Shown here: piece by piece, positions 61,559 through 64,000 of the stretch
Numbering within the stretch: position 1 is the stretch's first letter
Layout: the number at the start of each line of letters is the position of its first letter
Source of the DNA: Eonycteris spelaea
Lineage: Eukaryota; Chordata; Mammalia; Chiroptera; Pteropodidae
Reading direction: 5' to 3'
Assembly (NCBI GenBank): GCA_003508835.1
Contig: PUFA01000116.1
Location: 868,001 to 932,000 of the forward strand
DNA: 64,000 nucleotides
Notes under the pieces: generated by a model
Told to the model about the DNA's origin: nothing
The model's database searches: none
Seen by the model: the letters and a program-made list of their open reading frames with translations, nothing else
Program-made: the position numbers and the translations under genes

Positions 61559-63265
61559 GTTTGCTTAACCATTCACCTGTTGAATGACCCTTGTTATTTC
61601 GGTTTGGACCATGACAAATGAAATTGCCCGTGAACATGCATATACAAGTTTTTGTCTAAACATAGTTTTCATTTCCCTGGGGTAAATGTTCAGAGTGCAG
61701 TTGACATGCCATATGGCAGTTGCACATTTAGTGATACGATTTTGCGTCTCTGCGGCAATGCAAAAGTGATTGTTTTCCCGCACCCTCACCAGCATTTGGT
61801 ATTGTCACTCTTTATTTTGGCCATTCTAATAGGTGTGTGTAGCGATCACTTATTGTGGTTTTAATTTGCATTTCTCTAGTGGCTAATGATGAAAATCTTG
61901 ACACGTGCTTATTTGCCATCTGTATATCTTTTTCAGTGACGTGTCTCTTCATATCTTTCGTCCGTGATCTAACTGGATTTTCTTTTTCTACTGTTGATTT
62001 TTGAGAATTCCTTACGTATTCCAGACACTAGTCCATCGCTGACTCTGTGGTTTGCAAGTGTTTGCTCACACTCTGTACCTCGTCTTTTTACCCTCTTAGC
62101 AGAGTCTGTCACAGACCACATTTTAATTTTGATGAGGTCCGATTGATTTGTTTTTCCTTTTATGGACCATGTTTTGGATGCCGTCTAATTCTGTGCCTAG
62201 CAGTTAGGTCCTGAGGATTTTGTATTATTATTTTTTTTCTAAAGGGTTTGTGTTTTACATTTTAATGCCATGGTCCGACTCGAACTCATTTTTGCAGCAG
62301 GGGCGAGGCTGACGGTGAGGTCTGTTTTGCCTGCGGATGTCCAGTTGCTCGCCCGTTGCTTTTGCACCGGTGTTTTGCAGCCTCAAACATCGATCTGACA
62401 CTTTCCCGGGTCTATTTCTAGATTCTCTGTTTCTGTCGATCAGTGTGTCTATCCCTCTGCCGATACCAGTCTTGACTCCTGATGGCTCTAGGGTAAGCCT
62501 CAGTATCGAGCGAGTCCTCCCACTTCATTCTTCTTTTTCAGGGTTGTCTCAGCTATTGGAGAGCCTGTGCCTTTCCATATAAATTTTAGATTAAGCTGGT
62601 CTCGTCTACAAAAAAAAAAAAAAAAAAAACCTTGTCGCGATTTTGAAAGGCATTGCATTAAACCTTGAGATCAATATGGCGGTGAACTGGCATTACTATG
62701 TTGAACCTTCCAACCTGCGAACATGGGGTGCGTCTCCATTTATTCAGGTCTTCTTTCGCTTCATCCAAGTTTTATAGTTTTCAGCACGCAGGTCTTGTAC
62801 ATTTCCTTGAGTGTGCCTAAGTATTTTCTTTGCAATCGTTATAACTAGTATTGTTTTTAATATCAGTTTTCACATGTGTGTTGTTGGTATAGAAATGCGA
62901 TTGATTTTTGTGTTTTGATCTTGCATCCTGTGACCTTGTTGCAATCACTAGTTCCAGTTTTGAGGGTTCTGTTTGTTTTTTAGATTCCTTGGGATTTTCT
63001 GTGCAGACAGCCATGTCTTATGCACATAGGGATGGTTTTATTTCTTTGCAATTTGTATGCCTTGTATTTGTTTTTCTTGCCTTAATGCAGTAGCTGGAAC
63101 TTCTGGTACTATATTGAATTAGTATGAAAGCGGGCATCTTTGCCTTGTTCCTGAACGTGGAATGCATCCAGCCTTCTGCTGTTAAGCATGACAGAGCTCT
63201 AGGTTTTATCACCAATCCTATAACAAAATTAGTTTCGTCTCCTTTTCCTCCACCTATCCATCCTC
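61559..63265 (-). mobile_element. L1 LINE, ORF2 3' part and 3' UTR, decayed
   Basis: The + strand is antisense L1: ACCATTCACCTGTTGAATGACCC, TTTAATTTGCATTTCTCTAGTGGCTAATGATG, TTGAGAATTCCTTACGTATTCCAGACACTAG, then TAGAAATGCGATTGATTTTTGTG and CAATTTGTATGCC further on. The last part is antisense to the reverse-transcriptase region of ORF2. Stops and indels break it; the longest frame is below 90 codons. An A20 run lies at 62610-62629. Confidence 0.85.
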
Positions 63266-63894
63266 CCACGCGTGCGCCAGTTTTAAGGAGAAGCTTAAGA
63301 GTCAGGGATCAGCCCAACGGCGATGACGGAGCAAAAGTAAAGTGCAAAGGAGACTTCAGTACTTCCTTCTCCGGGCGAGGGTTTTAAGAGTGACAAACCC
63401 AAGTTCCTTTCGAGCGGTTGGGGCCCTTTTACAGCCCCAGTCTGCAGTTAGAGAGCGAATCTCATTATCAGGGCCCCAGCATTCGCAGGGAGCCGAGGGG
63501 CCCCTGCAGATGGGGCAGAGATTGGCTGACACATTGGAGAGCCCCGCAGGGGGGCGCCTGTCCCTTCTCAGACTGCGCGGCCCTTCCAGGCAGCTCTCGG
63601 CTGCCAGACCCGCTGCCTGCCAAGCTGAGCTGGCGACAGGAGAGTCTCAGATACCCAGATCCAGGGCGACAGAGTGCCCAGGGCCAGATTTAGATTTGTG
63701 TGAGCTTTTGGCAGCGGCTCACCCGAAGAAGGGAATCGGCTGTGAAGAGAGGAAGCGAATTAAGAGTTGCAGGGCTGGGTGAACCCGAGGGCCACACGGT
63801 GCGCGTACGATGCGTGTAACCCACGGAACACGCTTTTTTCACAGGGGGAGGGGATGGTCAGTTTAATCTGAAATTTAAAAAAAAAAAAAAGGCA
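63266..63894 (+). other. PRKAG2: Intronic stretch before the GC-rich edge
   Basis: Unclassified sequence with an A14 tract at 63877-63890. The open frame 63342-63782 is not recognised as protein. Confidence 0.4.
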
Positions 63895-64000
63895 GTCCCC
63901 TCTCGGCCCGCGGTGCTACCGCCTCCGGGGTCCCGCAGGCCCCGCCCCCGCTCCCCACGCCCACGCGGCGGCGCGCCCCGCCCAGCCCCGGCCGGCCGAG
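63895..64000 (+). promoter_or_regulatory. PRKAG2: Edge of a probable CpG island
   Basis: The last ~105 bases are almost pure G+C, with a high CpG density (CCCGCGG, GCGGCGGCGCGCC) and GC boxes (GGCCCCGCCCCCG, CGCCCCGCCC). It rises abruptly after an A tract. It may be an internal PRKAG2 promoter; the short gamma-2b isoform starts in the next exon region. The island's extent and activity lie outside the window. Confidence 0.5.

Noticed and set aside
61559..63265. Active L1 retrotransposon
   Set aside because: Only the 3' part is present, with no frame above 90 codons, an internal A run and many indels.

Overview
This is mammalian nuclear DNA: a 64 kb internal slice of one large gene on the + strand, recognised as PRKAG2 (gamma-2 regulatory subunit of AMP-activated protein kinase, AMPK). 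Two coding exons of the long isoform are present. One (91-370) encodes the Ser/Pro-rich N-terminal segment starting VDSPFG and ending FFSRSRK. The other (41537-41753) continues with [12 protein letters not shown]. They join in phase across a roughly 41 kb intron, and everything after 41753 is the next intron. Almost all other open frames are chance frames in GC- and CpG-rich intron. No bacterial, viral or defence system was found.

A third coding segment is proposed at 16916-17009. It is a short alternative first exon (ATG, 31 sense codons plus one base, then a GT donor) whose splice phase matches exon 41537-41753. An in-frame stop lies upstream of its ATG, and a CCAAT/TATA-like pair lies about 0.5 kb upstream. 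It fits my recollection of the published human gamma-2 isoform 'gamma2-3B', which has an internal promoter and about 32 unique N-terminal residues. A GC-rich, GC-box-containing edge at 63895-64000 may be the start of another internal promoter (the short gamma-2b form starts downstream of here).

The main anomaly is in exon 41537-41753. Compared with the human protein as I remember it, one base is missing in the C-rich run 41656-41662. The reading frame and the exon's exit phase are therefore broken, yet the remaining 30 codons read correctly in the shifted frame. This could be an assembly error, a polymorphism or a real lesion.

The introns are built of ancient repeats: MLT1-type MaLR LTRs, L1M 3' ends, MIR, L2, a Tigger-type element, a small TIR element nested in an MLT1, and a polyadenylated 5S rRNA-derived copy. 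Most of the first ~42 kb is very GC-rich; many parts after ~45 kb are AT-richer and include low-CpG blocks that could be conserved non-coding DNA. I saw no Alu, B1/B2, carnivore CAN, horse ERE or ruminant SINE. The species is therefore a placental mammal that is probably neither primate nor rodent; the 5S-derived copy is compatible with, but does not prove, a fruit bat. All repeat families were named by eye from remembered consensus sequences, so boundaries are approximate (tens of bases).
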